From assembly GCA_016743235.1 (NCBI GenBank), contig VRZD01000002.1:186001-250000 (forward strand): a stretch of DNA of 64,000 nt, given 5' to 3'. The notes beneath the pieces were generated by a model. It ran no database searches. It was not told where the DNA came from and saw only the letters and a list, made by a program, of their open reading frames with translations. The position numbers and the translations under genes were made by a program. Source of the DNA: Pantanalinema sp. GBBB05 (GTDB lineage Bacteria; Cyanobacteriota; Cyanobacteriia; Leptolyngbyales; Leptolyngbyaceae). Of this stretch, positions 44,922 through 54,391 are shown piece by piece. Numbering within the stretch: position 1 is the stretch's first letter; every line of letters begins with the position of its first letter.

Positions 44922-45248
44922 TCACCAAACCGGGCGATCGCCCTGACCCCAAAAGCCATCATATTTAGTTACCGTGAGATCTCCTAACACTTGAGTTTGA
45001 CAGGCAAGCCGTCGCTGTTTATTGGTTTGGTGAGGCGGGAGTGATAACCGGGTTGTTTCTCGCCAACTTGGGTCTGAAACGTTACCTTCAACTTGCACCG
45101 CGCAAGTCCCACACGTTCCGAGACCGTGACAGTTAATCACAGCCGCTTTACCGTTGTAAACATCAATGCCATTTTGTAACAAAACCTGCCGGAGATTCGC
45201 CCCAGTGTCACACTCAAAAGTCTTACCCTGTGCTCGAATGGTTGGCAT
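44922..45248 (-). CDS. 2Fe-2S ferredoxin
   Basis: Two adjacent ATGs (45251 and 45248) follow a perfect AGGAGG; spacing favours the second, giving 108 residues (MPTIRAQGK). Cluster ligands, numbered from this start, are Cys40, Cys46, Cys49 and Cys83 (NCHGLGTCGTC ... ACQTQV). The first gap is five residues, versus four in the ferredoxin at 35683. The protein is more basic than photosynthetic PetF and lacks its typical C-terminus, so a specialised electron-transfer role is likely. Confidence 0.88.
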   Translation of the reverse strand: MPTIRAQGKTFECDTGANLRQVLLQNGIDVYNGKAAVINCHGLGTCGTCAVQVEGNVSDPSWRETTRLSLPPHQTNKQRRLACQTQVLGDLTVTKYDGFWGQGDRPVW

Positions 45249-45360
45249 CATGCACCTCCTAACGGATTCACACTACATTATTTAGTATTCCAGCCATTAA
45301 ATCGATCCTTTTTTACAATTAGGGTCGCCGCTTTACTGTTCTCCTGATTCCCTATCTTCT

Positions 45361-47064
45361 ATGACTTCAGCAACCTCTCGCCCACTTTGGATTTATGACA
45401 CCACGCTCCGGGACGGTGCCCAACGTGAAGGGCTATCGCTGTCTCTAGAAGATAAACTGCGGATTGTCCGTCAACTCGATCGCCTGGGGATTCCATTTAT
45501 TGAGGGAGGCTGGCCGGGAGCCAATCCGAAAGATGTGCAATTTTTCTGGCATTTACAAGAAGAACCATTAACCCAAGCTGAACTAGTGGCATTTTGCTCT
45601 ACCCGCCGACCCGGCATTGCCGCTGCGGATGACCCGATGTTGCAACCGATTCTGGCGGCTGGAACCCGTTGGGTCACAATCTTTGGTAAATCCTGGGATC
45701 TGCATGTCACGGAAGGATTGCAGACAACGTTAGCTGAAAATCTGGCGATGATTCAGGACACGATCGCATTTCTGCGAGCACATGGTCGGCGGGTCATCTA
45801 CGACGCAGAACATTGGTTTGATGGCTACAAATACAATCCTACCTATGCCTTGGAAACCCTGAAAACAGCGATCGCCGCAGGAGCAGAATGGTTAGTCTTC
45901 TGTGACACTAATGGTGGAACGCTGCCCCATGAAATTAGTCAAATTGTGCAGGAGGTGATTCTGGCGATCGCCCCGGCAACCCAACCCCCCTATGCCGCAG
46001 ACCCCACTGCCCGATCGTCTCATCACCCCATCACCCCATTGCCTCAATTAGGGATCCATACCCACAACGATTGTGATACAGCGGTTGCCAATGCCTTAGC
46101 TGCCGTGATGCAGGGCGTTCAGATGGTGCAGGGAACTATCAACGGGTATGGGGAACGGTGTGGTAATGCTAATTTATGTTCGTTGATTCCCAATCTACAA
46201 CTGAAATTAGGGTTTACCTGTATTGCTGATCATCAATTAGCCCAGTTAACCGAAACCAGCCGGTTTATTAGCGAAGTTGTGAATCTGGCACCGGATGATC
46301 ATGCCCCCTTTGTCGGTTTATCTGCCTTTGCCCATAAAGGGGGAATTCATGTCAGTGCCGTTGAACGCAATCCGCTAACCTATGAACATATTCAACCGGA
46401 ACAGGTCGGCAACCGGCGCCGGATTGTCATCTCCGATCAGTCAGGACTTAGTAATATCCTGGCGAAAGCTCGGACTTTTGGGATTGAACTAGAGAAACAA
46501 GACCCGATTTGTCGGCAGTTACTTCAACGGTTGAAGCATTTAGAAAGCGAGGGTTATCAATTCGAAGCCGCAGAAGCCAGTTTTGAATTGTTAATGCGGG
46601 AAGTCTTGGGACAACGTCCAGCGCCGTTTCAAATTAAGGGTTTCCAGGTGCATTATGATATGGTTCCCGATCGTGATCAGGATCAAGCCCATTCCCTAGC
46701 TACCGTGAAGGTGAATGTTGATGGTAAAGATATTTTGGAAGCCGCGGAAGGCAACGGTCCTGTGTCAGCTTTAGATGCCGCTCTCCGCAAGGCACTGATT
46801 AATTTCTATCCCGAAATTGAAACCTTTTATCTAACCGATTACAAAGTCCGAATTTTGGATGGTGCAGCGGGAACTTCTGCCCAAACACGTGTGTTAGTGG
46901 AATCGAGCAATGGTTCCCAACGGTGGACAACAGTAGGTGTATCCGGCAATATTCTGGAAGCTTCTTATCATGCCGTAGTTGAAGGTCTGGAATATGGTTT
47001 GTTATTGCAACCCCGATCGACATCCGAAATTGCTCCTGAACTGCAATCTTTCAGTGTGCCATAA
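45361..47064 (+). CDS. cimA: Citramalate synthase (CimA-type)
   Basis: 567 residues. HMGL-like TIM barrel: IYDTTLRDGAQREGLSLS (the D-T-T-L-R-D-G signature) near the N-terminus, FIEGGWPGANPKD, HTHNDCDTAVAN for metal binding, GTINGYGERCGN and GLSAFAHKGGIHVSAV. A C-terminal LeuA-like regulatory domain (about 415-560) follows. This long form is the citramalate/isopropylmalate-type synthase giving the threonine-independent path to isoleucine from pyruvate and acetyl-CoA. A Pro/His-rich stretch (about 204-228) sits just before the HTHND strand and may be an insertion like that in recF. Confidence 0.93.
   Translation: MTSATSRPLWIYDTTLRDGAQREGLSLSLEDKLRIVRQLDRLGIPFIEGGWPGANPKDVQFFWHLQEEPLTQAELVAFCSTRRPGIAAADDPMLQPILAAGTRWVTIFGKSWDLHVTEGLQTTLAENLAMIQDTIAFLRAHGRRVIYDAEHWFDGYKYNPTYALETLKTAIAAGAEWLVFCDTNGGTLPHEISQIVQEVILAIAPATQPPYAADPTARSSHHPITPLPQLGIHTHNDCDTAVANALAAVMQGVQMVQGTINGYGERCGNANLCSLIPNLQLKLGFTCIADHQLAQLTETSRFISEVVNLAPDDHAPFVGLSAFAHKGGIHVSAVERNPLTYEHIQPEQVGNRRRIVISDQSGLSNILAKARTFGIELEKQDPICRQLLQRLKHLESEGYQFEAAEASFELLMREVLGQRPAPFQIKGFQVHYDMVPDRDQDQAHSLATVKVNVDGKDILEAAEGNGPVSALDAALRKALINFYPEIETFYLTDYKVRILDGAAGTSAQTRVLVESSNGSQRWTTVGVSGNILEASYHAVVEGLEYGLLLQPRSTSEIAPELQSFSVP
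45970..46044. repeat. Possible in-frame low-complexity insertion in cimA
   Basis: The stretch contains cccaaccccccta and catcaccccatcaccccatt, a tandem catcacccc unit also seen in the recF insertion. It encodes a Pro/His-rich loop between two barrel strands. Weaker case than the recF and LpxB-like copies. Confidence 0.4.
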
Positions 47065-47083
47065 CATCTCAGCGAAAAAATTT

Positions 47084-47111
47084 GTAGGGACATCATGATT
47101 AATGTCCCTAC
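47084..47111. repeat. GTAGGGA-type hairpin after cimA
   Basis: gtagggacat (47084-47093) pairs perfectly with atgtccctac (47102-47111), 8-base loop, no T-tract. Relative of the element at 33708-33735. Confidence 0.55.
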
Positions 47112-47159
47112 GTTAATCAGTATAGATTCAATAGCAAACCTATATCGGTTTTCTACTGT

Positions 47160-47444
47160 TTAAACCTCAACTTTCACGCCCTTCCAAAAGGCAATATAGC
47201 CCTTAATATTTTTGGCAGCATCTTTGGGCTCAGGATAGTACCAGGCAGCATCTTTATTCACTTGACCATCTACTTCAATGCTGTAGTAGCTCGCGACTCC
47301 TTTCCAGCCACAGGTGGTATGAGTAGTACTATCTTTGAAATAGGCTTGATTGATGGAATCTGGTGGAAAGTATTGATTGCCTTCTACCACTTCACACTGA
47401 TTACTCTCTGCCAGTACGGCACCATTCCAGATTGCTTTAGGCAT
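47160..47444 (-). CDS. DUF427 domain protein
   Basis: 94 residues matching DUF427: MPKAIWNGAVLAES, VVEGNQYFPP, STTHTTCGWKGVASYYSI, DAAWYYPEP and GYIAFWKGVKV. A small beta-rich fold of unknown function; the pattern CGWKG and the Trp/Tyr residues are well conserved. Leftward, convergent with cimA. A long gap follows to its upstream side. Confidence 0.92.
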   Translation of the reverse strand: MPKAIWNGAVLAESNQCEVVEGNQYFPPDSINQAYFKDSTTHTTCGWKGVASYYSIEVDGQVNKDAAWYYPEPKDAAKNIKGYIAFWKGVKVEV

Positions 47445-47953
47445 AAATTGCAGTCTCGCTGTAGATGAATAGGGATTGCTTGCAGCTTAACGAAACTTCG
47501 TGTTTTTAGGCAAGTCGATCGAGAATGAATCTGATTTTCTAGCTAGAGAATTCAGTGTATCGATCGCAGATTTGACAAGTTAGCTATTAGCAACTCTACG
47601 ATTTTTAATCCATAAATTGAGTTTGATCTAAGTCACCAACCAATCAACGTAATTTTGATTGCATCAGTTAAGGTTAAGTAGGAGAAATCGTCAGAATTTG
47701 TTAGCAACACTCAACTGGCTGCGATCGCGAGACAACTAAATCTGTGATTTTATGGTTCTATACTGCCATTATCTTAGAATCGCTTTAGGAGCTGTGTCCC
47801 TCTACATTGATTAAGTCTAGTCTATCGTTGCCATTGGATAGACAAATTAACTTCTGTCCAATAGTGGCAGTTAACTTACAATCACTTGACTAGGGTTGGA
47901 GCAGAGGAAATATCCTTAGCAGTCCGAATCATTCTTCAGGTTTCAGGAGAGAG
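47445..47953. other. 509-base gap between DUF427 gene and aas, with an imperfect inverted repeat
   Basis: No gene seen. tgccattggatag (47829-47841) and ctgtccaatagtggca (47854-47869) pair imperfectly over a 12-base loop, about 85 bases upstream of the acyl-ACP synthetase start, and may regulate it. The rest is AT-rich. Confidence 0.4.
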
Positions 47954-49891
47954 ATGGTAATGAGCCGTGCCACTGACTATGCCATGACTGAGCGAGAACG
48001 CCGCTACCTCAAATCCTTAGTGGACTATAGCGATGCCCAGTCAATTCCAGAAGTTTGGACAATCGCTGCTCAACGGTTTAATCCGGTAATAGCGCTTCAA
48101 GCCCCTCATTTGAAACCCCCAGTGCAGCTGACTTATGGTCAACTTCATGACCAAATGCGACAGTTCGCCGTGGGATTACAAGTATTAGGAGTTAAGCCCG
48201 GAGATCGCATTGCATTGTTTGCAGATAATAGTCCTCGCTGGCTGGTGGCAGATCAAGGCATTATGCTGGCAGGGGCAGTGAACGCCGTGCGCAGTTCGCA
48301 GGCAGATAAAGACGAATTATTGTTTTTGCTAGAAAATAGTGGCGCGATCGCAGTTGTGGCTGAAGATCAAGCAACACTGAAAAAAATTCAATCGCGGCTC
48401 AGCGATCTACCCATTCAATTTGCGGTGTTATTGAGTGATGAAAGTCCCGCTGAAGATGCTGCCCTAAAAGTCCTCAATTTCTCTCAATTAATGAATTTGG
48501 GCACTAGTCAGCCCTTACAACCGGTGCAATTAAAATTAGATGACTTGGCAACCCTAATTTATACCTCGGGGACAACAGGTAAACCGAAAGGGGTAATGCT
48601 AAGTCATGGTAATTTGCTGCATCAAGTAACAACGTTGGGGTCTGTTGTACAGCCTCGACAAGGCGATCGGGTCTTGAGCATTCTACCGACCTGGCACAGC
48701 TACGAACGGGCAGCCGAGTATTTTTTACTATCGCAAGGCTGTACGCAAATCTATACCAGTATTCGCACGATCAAAAAAGATCTGAAAGACTTTAAACCTC
48801 ATTACATGGTTAGTGTGCCGCGAATTTGGGAATCGGTATATGAAGCGATTCAAAAGCAATTTCGGGAACAGCCAGAGAGCCGTCAGAAGTTAATTCAATT
48901 CTTTTTAAGCAAAAGTCAGCAGTATATTCAAGCGCGCCGATTATCGCAGGGTATGGATTTACTCAATTTGCAGCCTACTGCGATCGAGCGCTTACTCGCT
49001 TCCATCAAAGCAACCATGCTGGCTCCAATCCATGCGCTCGGCGATCGGCTAGTTTACCGCAAAGTTCGGGATGCTGTGACCGGAGGAGAATTTTGCCATG
49101 CCATTAGTGGGGGAGGATCCCTGGCAAAACACATTGATGAATTCTTTGAAATTATTGGGGTGGATGTACTAGTAGGCTATGGGCTAACCGAAACTTCCCC
49201 GGTTACCCATGCCCGTCGTCCCTGGCATAACCTCCGGGGTTCTGCTGGACAGCCTATTCCTGGCACCGACATTCGGATTGTGGATCCCGAAACCCGCCAA
49301 CCGCTGCCTCAAGGGAAAAAAGGACTCATCCTGTTACGTGGTCCGCAAATTATGCAGGGCTATTACAACAATCCTGAGGCAACCCGCAAAGCGATCGATC
49401 CAGAAGGATGGTTTGATAGCGGTGATTTAGGTTGGCTGACGCCAGAAAATGATTTGGTCATCACTGGACGCGAGAAAGATACGATCGTCCTGACCAATGG
49501 TGAGAACATCGAACCCCAGCCGATCGAGGATGCCTGCCTCCGCAGTCCTTATATCGATCAAGTTATGCTAGTTGGACAGGATGAAAAAACTTTGGGTGCT
49601 TTGATTGTGCCGAATATAGATGCCTTAGAGCAGTGGGCAGCCACTCAGGGGCTGGCATTATCGTCAGAGATGATGCTGGATAGTAAACCTGTTCAGGACT
49701 TAATGCGGCAGGAACTCAATCGCGAGAATCAAGCTCGTCCTGGCTACCGTTTAGACGATCGCATCGGACCATTCCGGCTGCTGCAAGAAGCTTTTACGAT
49801 CGAGAATGGCTTACTGACCCAAACGCTAAAAATCCGGCGAAATGTCGTGATGGAGCGCTACCAAGGTATGATTAACGACATGTTTACTTAG
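47954..49891 (+). CDS. aas: Long-chain acyl-ACP/acyl-CoA synthetase (AMP-forming)
   Basis: 645 residues. AMP-binding motif IYTSGTTGKPKGVMLSHG, the A5-like YGLTETSPVTHA, the A7 motif DSGDLGWLT and the A8-like TGREKDTIVLTNGENIEP. It has the long form with an inserted helical segment (SIRTIKKDLKDFKPHYM through QARRLSQGMDL), as in cyanobacterial Aas (slr1609), which reactivates free fatty acids to acyl-ACP for membrane lipid recycling. AGGAGAG precedes two nearby ATGs (47954, 47960). ACP versus CoA preference is inferred from the lineage. Confidence 0.9.
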   Translation: MVMSRATDYAMTERERRYLKSLVDYSDAQSIPEVWTIAAQRFNPVIALQAPHLKPPVQLTYGQLHDQMRQFAVGLQVLGVKPGDRIALFADNSPRWLVADQGIMLAGAVNAVRSSQADKDELLFLLENSGAIAVVAEDQATLKKIQSRLSDLPIQFAVLLSDESPAEDAALKVLNFSQLMNLGTSQPLQPVQLKLDDLATLIYTSGTTGKPKGVMLSHGNLLHQVTTLGSVVQPRQGDRVLSILPTWHSYERAAEYFLLSQGCTQIYTSIRTIKKDLKDFKPHYMVSVPRIWESVYEAIQKQFREQPESRQKLIQFFLSKSQQYIQARRLSQGMDLLNLQPTAIERLLASIKATMLAPIHALGDRLVYRKVRDAVTGGEFCHAISGGGSLAKHIDEFFEIIGVDVLVGYGLTETSPVTHARRPWHNLRGSAGQPIPGTDIRIVDPETRQPLPQGKKGLILLRGPQIMQGYYNNPEATRKAIDPEGWFDSGDLGWLTPENDLVITGREKDTIVLTNGENIEPQPIEDACLRSPYIDQVMLVGQDEKTLGALIVPNIDALEQWAATQGLALSSEMMLDSKPVQDLMRQELNRENQARPGYRLDDRIGPFRLLQEAFTIENGLLTQTLKIRRNVVMERYQGMINDMFT

Positions 49892-49897
49892 TGCTGC

Positions 49898-49913
49898 GGT
49901 CGTTTGTACGACC
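49898..49913. repeat. Hairpin after aas
   Basis: ggtcgt-ttgt-acgacc, a perfect 6-bp stem with a 4-base loop 7 bases after the aas stop. No immediate T-tract (a gttagttttt run follows about 25 bases later). Possible weak terminator. Confidence 0.35.
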
Positions 49914-50218
49914 AGGCTACCTGCCATCGTTAGTTTTTGAGTTGCTCTTGCTGGTCGTCTTCAGTCTGAGTTAAATGGGTTACACCATTAGCTTCTTATT
50001 GGCTAGCCAAACCGTAGATCTATCTTGAGAGCAATTTGTCAGCTTATGTTTGGCAAAATTGTCCTGATAGAGTGCTAGCAACCTGGCAAGTGGTCTAAGT
50101 CAATGCAGCATCTCGATTTTGGTAGACGGCAAGCAACTCAGTTGGCTTAGTAAATTTCTGGCAGAAAACTTCTGGCAGAATTGTGACCTTGACCTTAACA
50201 CACTCTAATCAAGCGTTT
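49914..50218. other. 305-base gap before the YlqD-like gene
   Basis: AT-rich, with a direct repeat of ttctggcagaa at 50155-50180. No gene or strong hairpin other than the one at 49898-49913. Confidence 0.35.
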
Positions 50219-50668
50219 ATGGATGTCTCCCCATCTCATCTGCTCCTAAAGCGATCAGTCAACGTCAAAGCAATTGTCACACCTCGTTGGAAAGAAGAAG
50301 CCCAGCAACAGCTGCAAGCCCAAATCAATCAGATTGACAATCAACTGCAACAGTTGGAAATGCAGGCACAGCGGATGATCTCTGAGATCCAGAAGCAGAG
50401 CCTCAAGCCCCCCGGTCCTGAAACCATGCAGCAAATCGAAAGTATTCAAATGCAGGTTAATCAGAAAAAGAGTGAGTTTTTAGAACAGAAAAATCAGGTC
50501 TTACAACAACTTCAGCAAGTGCAAATGCTGGAACTGGATCAAGAAGTGAATCAGGGACAGATTGATAGCGTGTTTCGCGTTGAAGTTGGCGATAACTTGA
50601 TTGAGAAGATGCAAGTAGAGGTACTGTTACGCGATGGTGTAGTCGAAGCAATCCGAGGTGCAGTCTAA
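50219..50668 (+). CDS. YlqD family coiled-coil protein
   Basis: 149 residues from ATG 50219 (a GTG at 50183 would add 12). The start MDVSPSHLLLKRSVNVKAIVTPRWKEEA fits the cyanobacterial YlqD family as I know it. A glutamine-rich coiled coil spans about 24-110. The C-terminal FRVEVGDNLIEKMQVEVLLRDGVVEAIRGAV is the conserved beta part (about 118-149). Function unknown; cytoplasmic, probably oligomeric. Confidence 0.82.
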   Translation: MDVSPSHLLLKRSVNVKAIVTPRWKEEAQQQLQAQINQIDNQLQQLEMQAQRMISEIQKQSLKPPGPETMQQIESIQMQVNQKKSEFLEQKNQVLQQLQQVQMLELDQEVNQGQIDSVFRVEVGDNLIEKMQVEVLLRDGVVEAIRGAV

Positions 50669-51000
50669 CTGATAGCTCTTGTCCGGCTAGCAGAGAGCAC
50701 ATCTGACCTCTGAGAATAAAATATCAGTCGCCGCTTCAACCTGTCGTATCGAGTAGTACCGTAAATCTAAGTCATCAATACTTTTGCGATCGCTGCCTAG
50801 AGTAGCATGATCAGTCTTGCCAAGAATTTCCTCTAACTTTGTTCATCGTTTGCTGATAGAGCCAGGTTTTCAGGTGACTAATCCTAGTAAAATTTGATCT
50901 GGCAAATCACTGGGGACAAGTGTTAGGGCGGCGATCGCAAACTAACTTTTTACCCGATCAACCACATTGCTGTACTAGTTCTCATTGGGAAATCCGCTCC
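50669..51000. other. 332-base gap upstream of the PDH E2 gene
   Basis: Contains one gcgatcgc and no gene with a ribosome site. An in-frame GTG-type extension of the E2 gene reaches 50920 but adds a non-conserved tail. Confidence 0.35.
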
Positions 51001-52296
51001 ATGATCAACGAAGTCTTTATGCCTGCTCTCAGTTCCACGATGACTGAGGGAAAAATTGTTTCCTGGGTGAAGTCGCCCGGTGACAAAGTTGAAAAAGGCG
51101 AAACCATTGTGGTGGTTGAGTCGGATAAGGCAGACATGGATGTGGAATCCTTCTATGAAGGCTTTCTAGCCACGATCGTTGTGCCAGCGGGAGAAAATGC
51201 CCCCGTTGGTGCGGCGATCGCCTTGATTGCTGAAACAGAAGCCGAAATTGCCGAAGCCAAACAACGAGCGGCTGGTTCCTCCCAATCGGCTCCAGCGACT
51301 GCCAGTACTCCTGCTCCAACCACTCAGCCGCAAGAGACCGCAGTGAGTTCAGCTCCAGCGGCAGCTACTACCCAAACGAATGGTAACGCTCGGAATGGGC
51401 GAATTGTCGCCTCTCCCCGCGCCCGCAAATTAGCGAAAGAATTTAATGTTGATTTGAATGCACTCCAGGGGTCAGGACCTCACGGTCGGATTGTGGCTGA
51501 AGATGTGGAAGCAGCGGCTGGTCGAGCCAAACCTGCCACTCCAGCGGCGACTCCAACAGTTCCTACTCCTGCGACCGCGCCCACTAAACCTGCTATTGCC
51601 ACTCCAGCAATGCCTGCTGTTGCCGGGCAGAAAGTTCCATTAACCACCCTGCAAAATGCGGTTGTCCGCAACATGCTGGTCAGTTTGGAAGTCCCGACTT
51701 ACCACGTTGGCTATACAATCACCACGGATGCCTTGGACAAGCTCTACAAGCAAATCAAGTCCAAAGGGGTGACCATGACAGCATTATTGGCGAAAGCGGT
51801 TGCCGTCACTCTGCAAAAGCATCCCTTGCTGAATGCCAGTTTTGTTGATAACAGCATTAATTATCCTGCCTCGATCAATATTGCTGTAGCCGTGGCAATG
51901 GATGATGGGGGTCTAATTACCCCAGTCCTACGGGGGGCGGATCAGATGGATATTTACTCGCTGTCTCGCGCCTGGAAGGATCTCGTCGATCGTGCTCGAT
52001 CGAAGCAACTACAACCGGAAGAATACAATAGTGGCACCTTTGCCGTATCGAACTTAGGCATGTTTGGCGTCGATCGGTTTGATGCGATTCTGCCTCCCGG
52101 TATGGGGTCGATTCTAGCCATTGGTGCTTCTCTGCCCACAGTGGTCGCGACGGCGGATGGCATGATGGGGGTGAAGCGGCAGATGCAAGTGAACATTACT
52201 TGCGATCACCGAGTCATTTATGGTGCCCATGCGGCAGCCTTCCTCAAGGATCTCGCAACCCTAATTGAAACGAACCCCCAATCGCTCACCCTATAG
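51001..52296 (+). CDS. odhB: Dihydrolipoamide acetyltransferase, pyruvate dehydrogenase E2
   Basis: 431 residues from ATG 51001. A lipoyl domain (about 1-76) with Lys43 in ESDKADMDVES is followed by an Ala/Pro/Thr-rich linker, the peripheral-subunit-binding domain (about 135-170: SPRARKLAKEFNVD, GPHGRIVAEDV), a second linker and the catalytic domain from about 205. The catalytic motif reads DHRVIYGA; Tyr replaces the Asp of HxxxDG, as in plastid E2 proteins. It forms the core that passes acetyl groups to CoA. The DUF1995 gene starts 11 bases after its stop. Confidence 0.92.
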   Translation: MINEVFMPALSSTMTEGKIVSWVKSPGDKVEKGETIVVVESDKADMDVESFYEGFLATIVVPAGENAPVGAAIALIAETEAEIAEAKQRAAGSSQSAPATASTPAPTTQPQETAVSSAPAAATTQTNGNARNGRIVASPRARKLAKEFNVDLNALQGSGPHGRIVAEDVEAAAGRAKPATPAATPTVPTPATAPTKPAIATPAMPAVAGQKVPLTTLQNAVVRNMLVSLEVPTYHVGYTITTDALDKLYKQIKSKGVTMTALLAKAVAVTLQKHPLLNASFVDNSINYPASINIAVAVAMDDGGLITPVLRGADQMDIYSLSRAWKDLVDRARSKQLQPEEYNSGTFAVSNLGMFGVDRFDAILPPGMGSILAIGASLPTVVATADGMMGVKRQMQVNITCDHRVIYGAHAAAFLKDLATLIETNPQSLTL

Positions 52297-52306
52297 AACG
52301 TTAATC

Positions 52307-53032
52307 ATGACGGACTTCCCCCAATCCCTTGATGCGGCGATCGACCAGGCTCGGACAGCGACTCAGGCTGCTCTAGCGGCTGGTTATACGCGAGTTCAGA
52401 TTGAGATCCTGATTCCTGAACTGAAACCATTAGAGCCAGCACACCAGTTTCTGTCTGTGTTTGAGGAACTCGGATCGGGACTGAAGATCTTTTTCTCCGA
52501 TGCGGGAGCTGCTGCTTTAGCCCGGCGGGATTGGGGTGATGTGCCGTATCGCCTCAGTAGTTTAGATGTGGCGGGTTCCCGGCAAACCAGTACAGTGACG
52601 GAACTTGTTGATCCCGACGATCAGGCATTTTTAGTTGTCGCACCGACTTCAGTAGAAGTGGCTCCAGTGGAACAGGTCTGTGAAGCAGCGGGAGAACGCC
52701 CGATCGTGCTATTCAATCCGCAACTTGAGGATGTGGGAACTGTGGGGATTGGTTACTCCGCTCGTAAATTGCGGGAGCGCTTTTTAGACACGATCGAACC
52801 CTGTTACTATCTGCGCCCACTGGACGGAGCGGCGATTCTACGGTGTTATCCTTCTCCCTGGCAAGTGTGGCTAGAGCAAGAAAATGGCTATGCCTTAATT
52901 GCTGAAGAACTTACGAAGCCATCAGCTGAAACATTGGATGCGATTTTTGCTAAAGCCCTAGGTGGAGATAAACCGCCTCGACGGGGGTTAATTGCTGAGA
53001 TGCAACGCTTTCTGAGAGCGCTGACTCAATAG
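52307..53032 (+). CDS. DUF1995 family protein
   Basis: 241 residues from ATG 52307. The pattern FPQSLDAAIDQARTATQAALAAGYTRVQIEILIPEL, then KIFFSDAGAAALARRDW and VCEAAGERPIVLFNPQLED, fits the DUF1995 family found in cyanobacteria and chloroplasts (related plant proteins include LPA3-type photosystem II assembly factors). By family, involvement in photosystem assembly is possible but unproven. It lies 11 bases after the PDH E2 gene and is probably cotranscribed. Confidence 0.85.
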   Translation: MTDFPQSLDAAIDQARTATQAALAAGYTRVQIEILIPELKPLEPAHQFLSVFEELGSGLKIFFSDAGAAALARRDWGDVPYRLSSLDVAGSRQTSTVTELVDPDDQAFLVVAPTSVEVAPVEQVCEAAGERPIVLFNPQLEDVGTVGIGYSARKLRERFLDTIEPCYYLRPLDGAAILRCYPSPWQVWLEQENGYALIAEELTKPSAETLDAIFAKALGGDKPPRRGLIAEMQRFLRALTQ

Positions 53033-53263
53033 CAGAAAATCACATCCCTCTTGACAACTTCACCATTGCGGCTCCCTGATAAAGTGTTAGTAAACTTTTT
53101 GGGTGGGAATGTGATCTTTAGTACCCCCCGTTAGAGTCCAGAAAAAATCAGGGCATAATGAATTTAGTGAGTGTAATCACTGCAACCAGCAGGGGTACTG
53201 CCGACGATTTAAATAAGGCGGGCAGAAATAGTGACTTGTCTAGAGGATATAAAAGGCGATCGC

Positions 53264-54022
53264 ATGAGCGACACTTCCCATCGGCGCATTGTTATCGGTG
53301 ATGTTCATGGTCATTACGATGGTTTAATGACGTTGCTAGATGAAATTGCTCCCGGTGAAGCGGACCGCGTTTACTTTTTGGGAGATCTGATCGATCGAGG
53401 TCCCCATAGCGCGCAAGTAGTCAGTTTCGTGCAACAAAGTGGTTATACCTGTCTCCTCGGCAACCACGAACAATTAATGCTGGATGCCTTCCCCAAAGGC
53501 AACCCGTTTACCCCCACCTTACAAGCCTGGTTATATAGCGGCGGACGAGCGACTGTGGCTAGCTATGGGGATGCGGGGATCCTACTAGAGCATTTGGATT
53601 GGTTCAAAACTCTACCAACCTACTTAGACCTCGGAGATGTTTGGTTAGTTCACGCCGGATTGCATCCGCTATTGCCGCTGGAAGCCCAAACGACCCAGGA
53701 ATTTTGCTGGATTCGGGACGAGTTTCACAGCATTGCTGAACCCTACTTCGCGGACAAACTAATCATTACTGGACACACCATTACTTTCACGTTTCCCAAA
53801 GTCGCGCCTGGAGAACTGGCTCAGGGCTGCGGGTGGCTGGATATTGACACTGGAGCTTACCACCCGAAGAGTGGCTGGCTGACTGGCTTAGACCTCACTA
53901 ACCGCAAAGTGTATCAGGTGAATGTGTTTAACCAGGCGATCCGAGTGCTGCCCTTAGATGAGGCAGTCACCCAGATTGAACCCTCTCAGGTAGTAGCTCA
54001 CCGCCAAGCATTGCGGTTGTAG
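53264..54022 (+). CDS. PPP-family metallophosphoesterase
   Basis: 252 residues from ATG 53264 with AAAGG upstream (a GTG at 53231 is also open). Metal-site motifs: RIVIGDVHGHYDGL (D-x-H), FLGDLIDRGP (G-D-x-x-D-R-G) and LLGNHEQL (G-N-H-E), then VHAGLHP and ITGHT. This is the bacterial PPP family (ApaH/PrpA-like); a Ser/Thr phosphatase or dinucleoside polyphosphate hydrolase. It could oppose the kinases of this window (inference). It sits upstream of the YciI gene, convergent. Confidence 0.9.
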   Translation: MSDTSHRRIVIGDVHGHYDGLMTLLDEIAPGEADRVYFLGDLIDRGPHSAQVVSFVQQSGYTCLLGNHEQLMLDAFPKGNPFTPTLQAWLYSGGRATVASYGDAGILLEHLDWFKTLPTYLDLGDVWLVHAGLHPLLPLEAQTTQEFCWIRDEFHSIAEPYFADKLIITGHTITFTFPKVAPGELAQGCGWLDIDTGAYHPKSGWLTGLDLTNRKVYQVNVFNQAIRVLPLDEAVTQIEPSQVVAHRQALRL

Positions 54023-54031
54023 AGCGTCTAA

Positions 54032-54301
54032 CTAAAGGGCTTGAATCCATTCTCGGACTTCGTAGTCCGTCCAAATCCCATTTTGCCAATAGGGATCGGC
54101 TTCGATCAGTTGGCGAACTGTTTCTTCATCCTCGGCTTCATAGATGCCAAACACTTTGGTTAGGTCTTTGGTCGGTCCGATCGTGATCAGCACTCCATCT
54201 GCTTTTTGTTGAGCTAACCCGTCTAAATGGGCTTGACGATACGGTGCCCGTTTTTCCAAGACATTTTCGCAATAGCTTCCCCAGAGGACATATTTGGTCA
54301 T
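54032..54301 (-). CDS. YciI-like family protein
   Basis: 89 residues from ATG 54301, the family length; a longer frame runs to 54373. It has MTKYVLWGSYCENVLEKRAPYRQAHL, then DGVLITIGPTKD and FGIYEAEDEETVRQLIEADPYWQNGIWTDYEVREW, the YCII-related ferredoxin-like fold with the His/Asp pair (His26, Asp67-68 region). Function unknown; some relatives are dehalogenase- or isomerase-like. Convergent with the phosphatase gene and just downstream of pheT on the same strand. Confidence 0.88.
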   Translation of the reverse strand: MTKYVLWGSYCENVLEKRAPYRQAHLDGLAQQKADGVLITIGPTKDLTKVFGIYEAEDEETVRQLIEADPYWQNGIWTDYEVREWIQAL

Positions 54302-54391
54302 AGTGCAATCGTTTGTGACTATTGAAAATCTAATCGAGGTAATCGTCAGAGTCGCGATCGCCCAGCGGAACAATGGCGACTCTCAATCCGT

